From Bacillota bacterium (lineage in GTDB: Bacteria > Bacillota > Limnochordia > Limnochordales > DUMU01), in assembly GCA_012839805.1 (NCBI GenBank), contig DUMU01000024.1, forward strand, positions 1 to 64,000: 64,000 bases of DNA. Reading direction: 5' to 3'. The notes under the pieces were generated by a model. It searched no databases and had not been told where the DNA came from. It saw only the letters and a list, made by a program, of their open reading frames with translations. How positions within the stretch are numbered: the first letter of the stretch is position 1; every line of letters starts with the position of its first letter. A program made the translations under genes and the position numbers. Positions 17,032 through 25,349 of the stretch are shown here, piece by piece.

Positions 17032-17523
17032 ATGGCTGACTTGGAGAAGTCAAACCAACCGCGTCTTCGTTTAGGTCCTGGCTGGTGGTCAGGGATTGGA
17101 CCATATCTGATCTGGCCTTATTCGTCGGCGCTGCTCATACTGGCCGTGGTTCGGCCGGTAGGCACGGAGGTCCAGCTCGGTGAACTGACCGTCAAGCTAC
17201 ATCATGTGGCGGCCTTTGCCGTACACGTAGTTCTCGCCTGGTGGTGGACGACCCGCACGCGGGCAGGGAGCTTTCGCGGCAAAGGCTGGTCATTTCGACC
17301 GGGGTCCCGCTATAGCGCCGCGGGCGCGGTCGTCTTTTCCCTGCTCTTCGGCGTCTTCATAGAGGCGGTGCAGATACCGTTACCGTACCGTTCCGCCCGG
17401 GTCTCCGACCTGCTCTCGAACGTTCTCGGCATCAGCGGGGGAATCGTGCTCCTGTGGCTTGGGTTGAGGGTGTGGCCGTGGTTGAGGCCGAAGCTGGGGC
17501 TTACGGCCAGGTTGTGGCTTTGA
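17032..17523 (+). CDS. VanZ-like membrane protein
   Basis: A 163-residue integral membrane protein of the VanZ-like family with about four hydrophobic segments (near residues 27-45, 62-78, 103-120 and 137-153). Family signatures are HHVAAFAVHVVLAWWW and GVFIEAVQIPLPYRSARVSDLLSN, where the E-x-x-Q and the D before the last helix are conserved. VanZ from enterococci gives low teicoplanin resistance; most homologues have no known role. ATG 17032 follows AGGGGGG. It stands between a broken hydrolase and a fucosidase gene, probably as its own unit. Confidence 0.8.
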   Translation: MADLEKSNQPRLRLGPGWWSGIGPYLIWPYSSALLILAVVRPVGTEVQLGELTVKLHHVAAFAVHVVLAWWWTTRTRAGSFRGKGWSFRPGSRYSAAGAVVFSLLFGVFIEAVQIPLPYRSARVSDLLSNVLGISGGIVLLWLGLRVWPWLRPKLGLTARLWL

Positions 17524-17658
17524 CCCGGGCCGTGGTTCAGATGGAGTTTAGAAGAATGGCGTTACGCAGAACCGGCCTGGCTTGCCAGGGTCGCGCCGGG
17601 GCGTTATCATTCGCAGGACGGGAATGCAGCAACCTGAGCGCCCGGGAGGAGAACGGGA

Positions 17659-18936
17659 ATGCCGGCAACATTCGGGCACGGGGACACGAGCTGGTTTGTC
17701 CATGATCGTTTTGGAATGTTCATCCACTGGGGGCTTTACGCGCTGCCCGCTCGCCATGAGTGGGTCAAGCAGATGGAGCGGATTCCGGACGAGGTCTACG
17801 AACGGTATTTCCGCCACTTCGACCCCGACCTCTACGACCCGGAGCTATGGGCCGAAGCGGCCGCCAACGCGGGAATGAAATACTTCGTGATCACGACCAA
17901 ACACCACGAGGGGTTCTGTCTTTGGGACTCCCGGCTCACCGACTACAAAGCTCCCAATACGCCGGCCGGCCGGGATCTTCTGCGACCGGCGGTCGATGCT
18001 TTCCGGCGTCGCGGGCTGCGGGTCGGGTTCTATTACTCGCTTCTCGACTGGCACCATCCGCACTTCAAGATCGATCGCTTCCATCCCCTCTGGAATCATC
18101 CAGACCGGGACCGGCTGAACCGGGAACGGGACCAATCCAAGTACGCGGAGTACTTGCACGGACAGGTACGCGAGCTCCTTACCCAGTTCGGACGGGTCGA
18201 CATTCTCTGGCTGGATTTCAGCTATCCGGGGCCGGACGGCAAGGGCCGGGACGACTGGAAGAGCGAAGAGCTGGTTCGCATGATCCGGGAGTTGCAGCCG
18301 CACATTCTCCTGAACGACCGGCTTGATCTGCCGGAGGCCTGGGATTTCAAGACCCCGGAGCAGTCCCAACCTCAAGAGTGGGTAAAGGTAGATGGGCAAC
18401 CGGTAGTATGGGAGGCCTGCTGGACGTTTTCGGGGTCGTGGGGGTATCACCGGGACGAAGATACCTGGAAGAGTGTCGAGCAGCTCGTGCAGTTGCTGAT
18501 AGACACCGTAAGCAAAGGAGGTAACTTGCTCCTGAACGTGGGGCCCACCGGTCGGGGAGAGTTCGACGAGAGAGCTCTCTCTCGTCTCGCGGGCATTGGC
18601 GAGTGGATGAAGCACCATGGCCGTTCCATTTACGGTTGCACGGCCGCCCCCCAGGACTTCCAGACGCCGCCGGGATGCCGGCTCACCTATAACCCGGCGA
18701 CACGCTGCCTATACGTGCACGTCTTCGTTTGGCCGGTGGGCGAGCTTCATCTTCCCGGCTTCGCCGGCAAAGTGGAGTACGCCCAGCTGCTGAACGATGC
18801 ATCTGAGATCAAGATGAGCACGGGCTCGGGAGCGCCGGCCGGGCCGCAAGGCGGCGAGAACTCAACGCTCATCTTGCACCTGCCGATCCGCAAGCCGCAG
18901 GCCGTTGTACCCGTCATTGAGCTTTTCTTAAAGTGA
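17659..18936 (+). CDS. Alpha-L-fucosidase, GH29
   Basis: A 425-residue glycoside hydrolase of family 29, releasing terminal L-fucose with retention. The N-terminus has the family hallmark FGMFIHWGLYALP (about residues 18-30), followed by MKYFVITTKHHEGFCLWDS (about 73-91) and GFYYSLLDWHHP (about 122-133). VDILWLDFSYP (about 181-191) carries the nucleophile Asp. GGNLLLNVGPTGRGEFD (about 290-306) is the conserved barrel end. A small beta-sandwich C-terminus follows. No signal peptide is apparent, so it is probably cytoplasmic and acts on imported oligosaccharides. A good AGGAG ribosome site lies just upstream. It fits the window's wider glycan-degrading theme. Confidence 0.93.
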   Translation: MPATFGHGDTSWFVHDRFGMFIHWGLYALPARHEWVKQMERIPDEVYERYFRHFDPDLYDPELWAEAAANAGMKYFVITTKHHEGFCLWDSRLTDYKAPNTPAGRDLLRPAVDAFRRRGLRVGFYYSLLDWHHPHFKIDRFHPLWNHPDRDRLNRERDQSKYAEYLHGQVRELLTQFGRVDILWLDFSYPGPDGKGRDDWKSEELVRMIRELQPHILLNDRLDLPEAWDFKTPEQSQPQEWVKVDGQPVVWEACWTFSGSWGYHRDEDTWKSVEQLVQLLIDTVSKGGNLLLNVGPTGRGEFDERALSRLAGIGEWMKHHGRSIYGCTAAPQDFQTPPGCRLTYNPATRCLYVHVFVWPVGELHLPGFAGKVEYAQLLNDASEIKMSTGSGAPAGPQGGENSTLILHLPIRKPQAVVPVIELFLK

Positions 18937-19012
18937 CAAAAGTAGGATAGCTTGACCCAGGAGGCTTGGGGAGCGCGCGGAGCGGGAAAGAGACGCGTCG
19001 GGAGGGTTGGCG

Positions 19013-19516
19013 TTGGAGGCGGAATTCCGGATCCGGCCGGCAGAACGAGCCGATATCGAGGCGATCCGAGAGATCTACAACGATGCCATTCTCAATACTA
19101 CGGCCACCTTTGATTCCAGCGCCAAGACCAGGGCAGAGATGGAGCGGTGGTTCGAAGAGCATGACGATCGCCACCCCATCCTGGTGGCGGTGGTAGATGA
19201 CCGGGTAGTCGGCTGGGCCTCCCTCAGCCGGTGGTCGGACCGGTGCGCGTACGACGGCACCGTCGAGCTTTCGGTCTACGTCGATCGTGCCTACCGGGGG
19301 CGAGGGGTGGGCCGGAGCCTTATGACCGCGATCCTCCAGGCCGGGCGAGACCTGGGCTTCCACACGGTAATCTCCCGGATCGAAGGCGGGAATTCGGTCA
19401 GCCTTCACCTGCACGCCGCCCTCGGTTTTAACCTGGTCGGAGTGATGAAAGAAGTTGGATACAAGTTCGGGCGCTGGCTGGACGTGGCGATCATGCAACT
19501 CATGCTGGACCGGTAG
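19013..19516 (+). CDS. GNAT N-acetyltransferase (PAT/MnaT-like)
   Basis: A 167-residue GNAT enzyme of the phosphinothricin/methionine-sulfone acetyltransferase type. IRPAERADIEAIREIYNDAI is the N-terminal signature, ELSVYVDRAYRGRGVGRSL (about residues 86-104) is the acetyl-CoA pyrophosphate loop, and GGNSVSLHLHAALGFNLVG (about 125-143) with WLDVAIMQLML completes the fold. It likely acetylates amino acid analogues or amines using acetyl-CoA. The start appears to be TTG 19013, six bases after GGAGGG; a TTG at 19007 abuts the ribosome site. A 6-bp direct repeat (GGGCCA x3) lies between it and the next gene. Confidence 0.88.
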   Translation: MEAEFRIRPAERADIEAIREIYNDAILNTTATFDSSAKTRAEMERWFEEHDDRHPILVAVVDDRVVGWASLSRWSDRCAYDGTVELSVYVDRAYRGRGVGRSLMTAILQAGRDLGFHTVISRIEGGNSVSLHLHAALGFNLVGVMKEVGYKFGRWLDVAIMQLMLDR

Positions 19517-19574
19517 GTAAGTCCGAACAGAACCGGAAGGGCCAGGGCCAGGGCCAGGGAGGAGACTGCTCACC

Positions 19575-20879
19575 TTGGATAGCAGCAGAAAGTATTTCGA
19601 AGTGCGCCCCAAACTCGTGCGGGCCGGCCGGCAGTCCACCGTCAGCATCCGAAGCCTGTTCGGAGATCTCAAGGACGGGATGGAATACGAAATCAAGTGC
19701 ATACCGGTAGAGGGCGGTCCCATTCACGTCGCCCGAGCCCGTGTCTCCCGTTCCACTATAAAGGTAAGCCTTCCTTTCGCGGGTGAGGGAGAGTACTCGC
19801 TGGTCGTGCAGGAGCCGGCAAGCTCCTCGACGGCAGGAGCCAGTTCAGAACGTACCTTTGTGTTTTCTGTTTATGCCCTCGAGGATGATCTCTGGGCGCG
19901 CCGGCCGTTCAAAGGCGACCTGCACATGCACAGCCGCTACTCGGACGGAAGGGAGTCCCCTGCTTACGTGGCGGGAGCCTGCCGCCGTATCGGTCTTGAC
20001 TTCATGGCCGTGACCGATCACGGAATGTATCGCCCCTCGCTGGAGGCACAGGCTGCTTACGCCGGGGTGAAGAACGACCTGCGTATCTTTGCCGGCGAGG
20101 AGGTTCATCCACCGGATAACCCGGTTCACATTATCAATTTCGGTGGCAGCTTCAGTCTCAACGAACTCTTCCGTAACGAGCCCGACCAATACCGTTCAGA
20201 AGTAGCGCGGTTGATGCAGGATCTGGGTGAACTGCCGGCAGGTGTCGACAGATACCAGTACGCTTCCTGCCTTTGGTGCTTCGAGAGAATCCGCCAGGCA
20301 GGCGGGCTGGGTATCTTCTGCCATCCATATTGGACTTGGAGCAATAGATACTACATCGATGCAGCACTTACCGAGAAGTTACTTCACGATGTCCCGTTCG
20401 ACGCGTTGGAGCTCATAAGCGGTTACCACCTGGACGAAGTCGAGTCCAATATGCTGCAAGTTGCCCGCTATAATGAACTCAGGGCGGAAGGCAAACGAAT
20501 TCCAATCGTCGGTGTGAGCGACGCGCACGGATGCGAAACCGGCTCGCTTTTCGGCTGGTATTACACGATTGTTTTCTCGCCGGATCTTGAATTGACGAGC
20601 CTGGTAGCGAGCATCAAGGACCTGTACAGTGTAGCCGTAGAGGCTTTGCCCGGAGATGAACCTGTCGACCAGCAGGCCAGAGTGTACGGGCCGTACCGGC
20701 TGGTGAAGTACGCCCGTTTTCTTTTGCGGGAGGTCCTCCCTCTACACGACGAGTTGTGTGCTGAAGAAGGCAGATATATGCTCCGGTATGTTGCGGGGGA
20801 TTCGGAGGCAGCTGCGAAGCTGGCAGCCTGCGAGGGCCAGACCTGGCGCCTATGGGAGAGGATGCGGGCTGCCGGGTGA
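19575..20879 (+). CDS. PHP-domain metal-dependent phosphoesterase
   Basis: A 434-residue protein. Residues ~1-105 form a beta-rich N-terminal domain, followed by a PHP domain: FKGDLHMHSRYSDGRES (about 112-128; H-x-H metal site), DFMAVTDHG (about 143-151), EEVHPPD (about 174-180), GIFCHPYW (about 247-254) and VGVSDAHGCETG (about 312-323). All PHP metal ligands appear present. Related CehA/McbA proteins also combine an accessory domain with PHP; the substrate is unknown. The start is TTG 19575 with GGGAGGAG upstream. No signal peptide is seen, so it is probably cytoplasmic. The gene ends just before the convergent degV-like gene. Confidence 0.85.
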   Translation: MDSSRKYFEVRPKLVRAGRQSTVSIRSLFGDLKDGMEYEIKCIPVEGGPIHVARARVSRSTIKVSLPFAGEGEYSLVVQEPASSSTAGASSERTFVFSVYALEDDLWARRPFKGDLHMHSRYSDGRESPAYVAGACRRIGLDFMAVTDHGMYRPSLEAQAAYAGVKNDLRIFAGEEVHPPDNPVHIINFGGSFSLNELFRNEPDQYRSEVARLMQDLGELPAGVDRYQYASCLWCFERIRQAGGLGIFCHPYWTWSNRYYIDAALTEKLLHDVPFDALELISGYHLDEVESNMLQVARYNELRAEGKRIPIVGVSDAHGCETGSLFGWYYTIVFSPDLELTSLVASIKDLYSVAVEALPGDEPVDQQARVYGPYRLVKYARFLLREVLPLHDELCAEEGRYMLRYVAGDSEAAAKLAACEGQTWRLWERMRAAG

Positions 20880-20911
20880 GGCAGAGCAGGCCGGCAAGGC
20901 GCCGGCACCGA

Positions 20912-21763
20912 TCATGCCGCCAGGGTGTAGAGAATTCCCACCGTACCGGGTCCGCAGTGGCTGGAGATCACCGCCCCGGCCTCGGTTATGAGTATCTCTT
21001 CGAAGGGAAGTGCCCGGCGCAGTTCTTCCGCCAGGTAGCTCGCTCCTTCGGGGTAAGCAGCGTGGGTGACGAAGACCCGGTGCAGGTCGATCCTTTCCCG
21101 GTCCTGGAGGCACCAGCGCAGGAGGCTGTTCGAGGCTTTGGAGCGTGCGCCCATCAGTTTCTCGGCCACTTCCAATCTTCCGTCGATCACTTCGATGCGT
21201 GGTTTGATGCGCAGGAGACTACCCACTACGTTCTGCATGGCCGAACAACGACCGCCCTTGTGCAAGTAGTCAAGCGTGTCGATGACGAAAGAAGTGCGAA
21301 CGCGGGGAACCATCGCTTCGACTCGCCGCACCAGCTCGGCCAGGGGCATACCGGCCGCGGCCAGCTCCGCCGCGTAGAGAGCAATCTGCCCGATGCCGGT
21401 GGAGAGATTAAGGGAGTCTACCATGGCGATCCGTTCGGGAGCCAGGGCCTGGGCGGCTACCCTGGCGGCCTGGCAGGTGCCGGACAGGCGGGAGGACAAG
21501 GCAACGTAGAGCACGTCATCTCCCGCGGCAATTATTCTGCCGAAGACTTCCTGGAAGTCGGCCGGGGTGGGCATCGACGTCTGAGGCAGCTTCCCGGTTT
21601 CGGCCACGTACTCAAAGAGCCTTGCCGGCTCAAGGTCTACACCGTCCCGGTAGAACCGGTCACCCAGGCGAACGTAGAGAGGAACGACGGTCAGGCCGTA
21701 GTCTCTAATCAACTCGGGGCTGAGGTCGGCGGTGCTGTCGGTTACGATTCTCACTCTGGGCAT
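20912..21763 (-). CDS. DegV-family fatty-acid-binding protein
   Basis: A 283-residue DegV/FakB-type protein. VRIVTDSTADLSPELIRDYG opens the N-terminal domain. TSMPTPADF (about residues 60-68) and SSRLSGTCQAA (about 90-100) form the lipid carboxylate site, and VIDTLDYLHKGGRCSA (about 160-175) is diagnostic. EAGAVISSHCGPGTVGI is the C-terminal signature. FakB proteins present fatty acids to the kinase FakA for incorporation into phospholipid; no fakA is in the window. ATG 21763 follows GGAGGG at good spacing and matches the usual family start; an earlier in-frame ATG is at 21799. It lies downstream of pspA-pspAA on the same strand, separated by a hairpin. Confidence 0.92.
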   Translation of the reverse strand: MPRVRIVTDSTADLSPELIRDYGLTVVPLYVRLGDRFYRDGVDLEPARLFEYVAETGKLPQTSMPTPADFQEVFGRIIAAGDDVLYVALSSRLSGTCQAARVAAQALAPERIAMVDSLNLSTGIGQIALYAAELAAAGMPLAELVRRVEAMVPRVRTSFVIDTLDYLHKGGRCSAMQNVVGSLLRIKPRIEVIDGRLEVAEKLMGARSKASNSLLRWCLQDRERIDLHRVFVTHAAYPEGASYLAEELRRALPFEEILITEAGAVISSHCGPGTVGILYTLAA

Positions 21764-21793
21764 GACGGGAATCCCTCCGGCAGAGCAGAATGC

Positions 21794-21834
21794 GGGCACG
21801 GCCGCGGAGTACTTCGCTCCGGTTGGCCGTGCCC
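21794..21834 (-). terminator. Hairpin between pspAA and degV-like gene
   Basis: A perfect 10-bp outer stem GGGCACGGCC/GGCCGTGCCC with an inner CGGAG/CTCCG stem begins eight bases after the pspAA stop. The tail on the minus strand (GCATTCTGCTC) is only weakly T-rich, so it may attenuate rather than fully stop transcription into degV. Confidence 0.5.
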
Positions 21835-21841
21835 TGCTTTC

Positions 21842-22120
21842 TCAGGTCAAATCGGCGGGGTAGGCGGCGAAGAGCCGTTTGGCCTCGGCCAGGGTGGTAT
21901 CCGGGGCGGGCAGCACGATGTCCGATTCCTTGAGTTCGGAGGGGGCAAGGGGCCGGCCCTGCCGGCGGATGAGCTCCAGGACGGCGGCGAACTTGGCCTG
22001 GTAGGCGTCGGCGTCGTCGGCTGCGATGGCCTCGAGCAGTTCGTTGTCGATCTCATCAAGGCGTGCCAGGGCTTCACCGCTCAGCTCGTACTGCCCTTCG
22101 GTGGCGATGCGGATGATCAT
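21842..22120 (-). CDS. PspA-associated protein PspAA
   Basis: A 92-residue protein matching the PspAA family: MIIRIATEGQYELSGEAL at the N-terminus, an acidic helical middle (LDEIDNELLEAIAADDADAY), and the ending PSELKESDIVLPAPDTTLAE. PspAA partners PspA in membrane-stress responses of many bacteria and archaea that lack the proteobacterial Psp genes. The start ATG overlaps the pspA stop codon (TGATG), so the two are translationally coupled. There is no membrane segment; it acts in the cytoplasm or at the inner membrane via PspA. Confidence 0.85.
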   Translation of the reverse strand: MIIRIATEGQYELSGEALARLDEIDNELLEAIAADDADAYQAKFAAVLELIRRQGRPLAPSELKESDIVLPAPDTTLAEAKRLFAAYPADLT

Positions 22121-22818
22121 CAGCCCGAGACCTCCTTCTTCAGCCGCTCCAGATCGAGGGCGGCGGCCGACTTCATTTTCTCTTTGGTCAATTCTTGCTG
22201 GAGCTTGTCGGTGCCGGCGGTGTAGTCGGGAAGAGCGCCGGCATCGATCATCTCGTCGATGGCGGCCGCGCGAGCCCGCAGGTTCTCGGTCTTCTCTTGA
22301 GCCCGCTCCAGGGCCAGGCCGACGTCGGCCAGTTCCTCGCTCAGGCCGCTGGTAGCCTCTCCGATCTTGACCTGGGCTTCGGCGGCGCTGTATTGAGCCT
22401 TGATCAGCTCCTTCTGACTGCGGAAGGCGTCGACTTTCTGTTGGAGACGCTGCTGGGTTGCCTCCAGCTTCTTGTATTCCTGATCGAGCTGCTGGATCTG
22501 GCTGTCCAGGGCGCCCACCTGAACGGCATAGCTCTGCTTGCGCTCCAGGGCGGCGAGGGCCAGGTCCTCCCGGTTGAGCCGGAGGGCCTCCTTGGCCTGT
22601 TCCTCGAGCTTGCTCATCTCCTGTTCGACTCGCGCTTTTTGGAGCTCCAGCCGTTTCTTGGCCGCCAGCACGTCAGCCAGGCTCCGGCGCACCTTCTGAA
22701 GCAGCTCCAGTTGCTTCTCGTACGAGTAGTCGAGGGTCACCCGGGGGTCTTCCAACCGGTCCAGGATCTTGTTCATCCGGGACTTGAAGATAGTGGTCAT
22801 CCGGGACATCAGGCCCAC
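22120..22818 (-). CDS. pspA: PspA/IM30 (ESCRT-III-like) membrane-stress protein
   Basis: A 232-residue, almost wholly helical coiled-coil protein of the PspA/Vipp1 family, which forms membrane-remodelling rods and protects the inner membrane. The N-terminal amphipathic helix (MSRMTTIFKSRMNKILDRLE) is followed by EDPRVTLDYSYEKQLELLQKV, the family signature, then long heptad regions rich in Gln, Glu and Lys. The start is GTG 22818 with GGGGGAG eight bases upstream; ATG at 22809 is an alternative. It heads a two-gene unit with PspAA and is divergent from the hydrogenase operon. Confidence 0.92.
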   Translation of the reverse strand: MGLMSRMTTIFKSRMNKILDRLEDPRVTLDYSYEKQLELLQKVRRSLADVLAAKKRLELQKARVEQEMSKLEEQAKEALRLNREDLALAALERKQSYAVQVGALDSQIQQLDQEYKKLEATQQRLQQKVDAFRSQKELIKAQYSAAEAQVKIGEATSGLSEELADVGLALERAQEKTENLRARAAAIDEMIDAGALPDYTAGTDKLQQELTKEKMKSAAALDLERLKKEVSG

Positions 22819-23162
22819 CGTTACACTCCCCCTTACTGGTTACTGGTTCCGGTGTGCTTCCAGGGAAACGGCCCCATCTGGTACGGACGCCCGGACTACG
22901 GCGGCCATACCGCCGGAGGGGCTCCGTACCCCTCCGATTATACCTTGTTTCCCGTTCTTGCTTCCCCTTTATCTTGCCTTGGTCTTACCTCCTCTTGCCC
23001 CCGGTGGCGGCAGAAGGCAGGGCCAAAACGGTGGCGACGGCGACAGGTGAGGAGACCGGGCGGGCCCGCCTCCCGGATGGGGGTAAGAGTCCATGGGATA
23101 ATGTTCACAATCCCGTTTCCGCATGGTAAAATCGCGGCAGATTTCACTAATGAAGGCGGGTG
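22819..23162. other. Divergent regulatory region, pspA and hydrogenase operon
   Basis: No gene is supported. The hydrogenase-side promoter at 23104-23132 is clear. On the minus strand TATAAT at 22942-22937 could be the -10 box for pspA, but no TTGACA-like box is at standard distance, so an alternative sigma factor or an activator is possible. Confidence 0.5.
23104..23132 (+). promoter_or_regulatory. Sigma-70-type promoter of the hydrogenase operon
   Basis: TTCACA (23104-23109), a 17-base spacer, and TAAAAT (23127-23132) precede the first hydrogenase gene by about 30 bases. Spacing and boxes agree well with a housekeeping promoter, and no other candidate is as good in this interval. Confidence 0.65.
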
Positions 23163-24215
23163 ATGACAGTGGGTTCTGCGACCCGGGTGGCGACGGCCGT
23201 TCACGTGGCGGACCAGGCGGGCTGGGAGGGGTTGATCCGGGCGCTGCAGCGGACGCATGCGGTCTGGGGGCCGGTTCAGGAGGGCGAACGGGTCATCCTG
23301 AAGGAGATCACGGAGCCGGCCGCCCTGCGGGTGGACGTTCCGCCCACTCTGCTGCCGACCAAGAAGGTGTACCGAGCCCCGCGCGAGACGTTGTTCCAGT
23401 TCTCACGGAAACAAGCCCGAGCTGCCCCGGACAGTGGACAGCGGGAAGCTGCCGCCAAGCCCCTCGCTCTCGTTGGTATCCATCCCTGTGACCTGAAAGC
23501 CATCCAACTGCTCGATCGAGTTTTCACCGGTTTTTTTGTAGACGACCGTTACTCCGCAAGACGCGCTCAGACCTTCATCATCGTCAGCAACTGTACTACT
23601 CCGTTCCGCTCCTGCTTTTGCACGTCGTTCGATAGTGGTCCATTTGCCCGTAATGGTTTCGACCTTGCCGTCACCCGCCTTGGCGATCGCTACCTTCTGC
23701 AAGCCGGAAGCCCGGCGGGGCAGACCTTCCTCGCCGTGCTGGACTTCCCCGCCGCCAGTTCGTCGGATCTTGCGGAACTCGTTACCGCCGAAGCCGGCGC
23801 CCGCCAGCAGATCACCCGGCGGATCGATACCGACGGGCTCACCCGCTTGCTCAACATGAACGTGGACCACCCGGTCTGGGACGAGGTGGCCGACCGGTGC
23901 TTGTGCTGCGGGGCGTGCACCGCGGTCTGCCCGACCTGCTACTGCTTTAGCGTGCGGGATCGTCTCAACCTCGACCTGGAGACGGGCGAGCGGCAGATGG
24001 ACTGGACTTCCTGCCTGATCATGGAGTTCAGCCAGGTGGCGCTAGGTCATAATCCCCGGCATCACCGGGTTGCCCGGGTGAAACAGCGACTTTACCACAA
24101 GTTCAGCTACTTCAACGACCAGTACGGCGAGTTTGGCTGCGTGGGCTGCGGGCGCTGCGTGGAGACGTGCGTGGCCGACCTCGACCCGGTGGAGATCCTG
24201 GCGCGGCTGCGCTGA
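23163..24215 (+). CDS. hydB: Sulfhydrogenase beta subunit, 4Fe-4S protein (HydB)
   Basis: A ~350-residue iron-sulfur subunit of a group 3b [NiFe] hydrogenase, carrying electrons between the hydrogenase and flavin modules. GIHPCDLKAIQLLDRVF (about residues 101-117) is characteristic of this family. Two ferredoxin-like clusters lie near the C-terminus: CLCCGACTAVCPTCYCF (about 244-260) and CVGCGRCVETCVADLDP (about 325-341). It is the first gene of hydBGDA, as in Pyrococcus sulfhydrogenase I. The start is uncertain: GTG 23160, ATG 23163 and GTG 23169 all follow AAGGCGG closely. It is cytoplasmic. Confidence 0.9.
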   Translation: MTVGSATRVATAVHVADQAGWEGLIRALQRTHAVWGPVQEGERVILKEITEPAALRVDVPPTLLPTKKVYRAPRETLFQFSRKQARAAPDSGQREAAAKPLALVGIHPCDLKAIQLLDRVFTGFFVDDRYSARRAQTFIIVSNCTTPFRSCFCTSFDSGPFARNGFDLAVTRLGDRYLLQAGSPAGQTFLAVLDFPAASSSDLAELVTAEAGARQQITRRIDTDGLTRLLNMNVDHPVWDEVADRCLCCGACTAVCPTCYCFSVRDRLNLDLETGERQMDWTSCLIMEFSQVALGHNPRHHRVARVKQRLYHKFSYFNDQYGEFGCVGCGRCVETCVADLDPVEILARLR

Positions 24216-24365
24216 CGGGTGGGCGAAGGCAACCGGTACCGGCAGGGCTATAGCCGGGCGATAGAGCGCAAGCGCGAGAGGCCGAGCAGGCGACAGGACG
24301 ACCGGGCGACAGGAGGACCGGGCGACAAGGCGGAAGAGGGGGCAAAAACGAAAGGAGGGGACTGC

Positions 24366-25349
24366 ATGGAAAAGCTCATGACGCCGAGACCGGCGGTGAT
24401 CGAGCGCATCCGGCCGGAGACGGCGGATACCCTGGTCTACACCCTGAGGTTTGCGGAACCGGAAGTTCAGCAGGGTTATACGTTTCAGCCCGGGCAGTTT
24501 AACGAGATTAGCATTTTCGGGGTGGGGGAAGCCCCGATTTCGATTAGTTCCGACCCGAATAACCGGGAGACGTTTGAGCACACGGTGCGGGTGGTTGGTA
24601 ACGTAACCCGGGCGCTGGCAAGGCTTCGGGAGGGAAGTCATGTCGGTGTCCGGGGGCCGTACGGCAAAGGTTGGCCGATGGAGCGGCTTCGGGGGCATAA
24701 CATTCTGCTCATTGCAGGTGGTATCGGGCTTGCGCCCTTGCGGCCGGTCATCCAGGACGTGTTACGCCATGCCGACCTATATGGGAGCCTCGAAATCCTC
24801 TACGGGGCCCGGAGTCCGGCGGAACTGCTTTACGTCGACGAATACGACGTGTGGGACGCTCACCCGCAAATCCGGCTCCGGCTGTCGGTAGACAGGATGG
24901 ATGGTACTGCTGCCGCAGCTGCCACGGCCGGCGGGGGTGCGGCGGGCGCAGGCGCGAGTAACGGCATGACCGGGGTTGGGGTCGCGGGGCCGGCGTCGGC
25001 GCTGGCGGGACCGCAAGTGATGGCGGAGAGGGTCAAGCGGGCTACGGTGGCCCTCGAACGCTACGGGGGGCAGGTCGGCCCGGTCACGGTGCTCTTCGAT
25101 CAGATGGTGACCTCGCCGCGCGGGGCGGTGGTGATCACCTGTGGCCCGGAGATCATGATGAAGTACGTGGCACTGGGATTGGTCGAACGAGGCTGGAGCC
25201 CGGAGCAGATCTTCGTTTCCCTCGAGCGGCGCATGGAGTGCGGGGTGGCGCAGTGCGGCCACTGCCAGATCGGGCCGCTTTACGTCTGTAAGGACGGTCC
25301 GGTCTTTTGTTACAAGGACATTCGGTACCTGCCGGAGGCGGTGTTCTGA
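24366..25349 (+). CDS. hydG: Sulfhydrogenase gamma subunit, FAD/NAD(P) reductase (HydG)
   Basis: A 327-residue ferredoxin-NADP-reductase-like flavoprotein of the soluble hydrogenase. The FAD region has QPGQFNEISIFGVGEAPISI (about residues 40-59), NAD(P) binding is at LLIAGGIGLAPLRPVI (about 114-129), CGPEIMM is near 259, and a C-terminal 2Fe-2S site reads CGVAQCGHCQIGPLYVC (C-x4-C-x2-C-x8-C). Between domains, an Ala/Gly-rich insert (about residues 179-216) is absent from typical homologues. ATG 24366 follows AAGGAGGGG; the ~150 bases before it are a purine-rich imperfect repeat. Its stop overlaps the next start (TGATG). Confidence 0.9.
   Translation: MEKLMTPRPAVIERIRPETADTLVYTLRFAEPEVQQGYTFQPGQFNEISIFGVGEAPISISSDPNNRETFEHTVRVVGNVTRALARLREGSHVGVRGPYGKGWPMERLRGHNILLIAGGIGLAPLRPVIQDVLRHADLYGSLEILYGARSPAELLYVDEYDVWDAHPQIRLRLSVDRMDGTAAAAATAGGGAAGAGASNGMTGVGVAGPASALAGPQVMAERVKRATVALERYGGQVGPVTVLFDQMVTSPRGAVVITCGPEIMMKYVALGLVERGWSPEQIFVSLERRMECGVAQCGHCQIGPLYVCKDGPVFCYKDIRYLPEAVF

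Noticed and set aside
20890-20906. Small GCCGGC hairpin between PHP and degV-like genes
   Set aside because: The stem is only six bases and there is no T-tract on either strand, so I do not call it a terminator.
20852-22225. 457-residue plus-strand reading frame
   Set aside because: It lies antisense to degV-like, pspAA and part of pspA, all with clear family motifs and ribosome sites. Long antisense frames are expected at this GC content.
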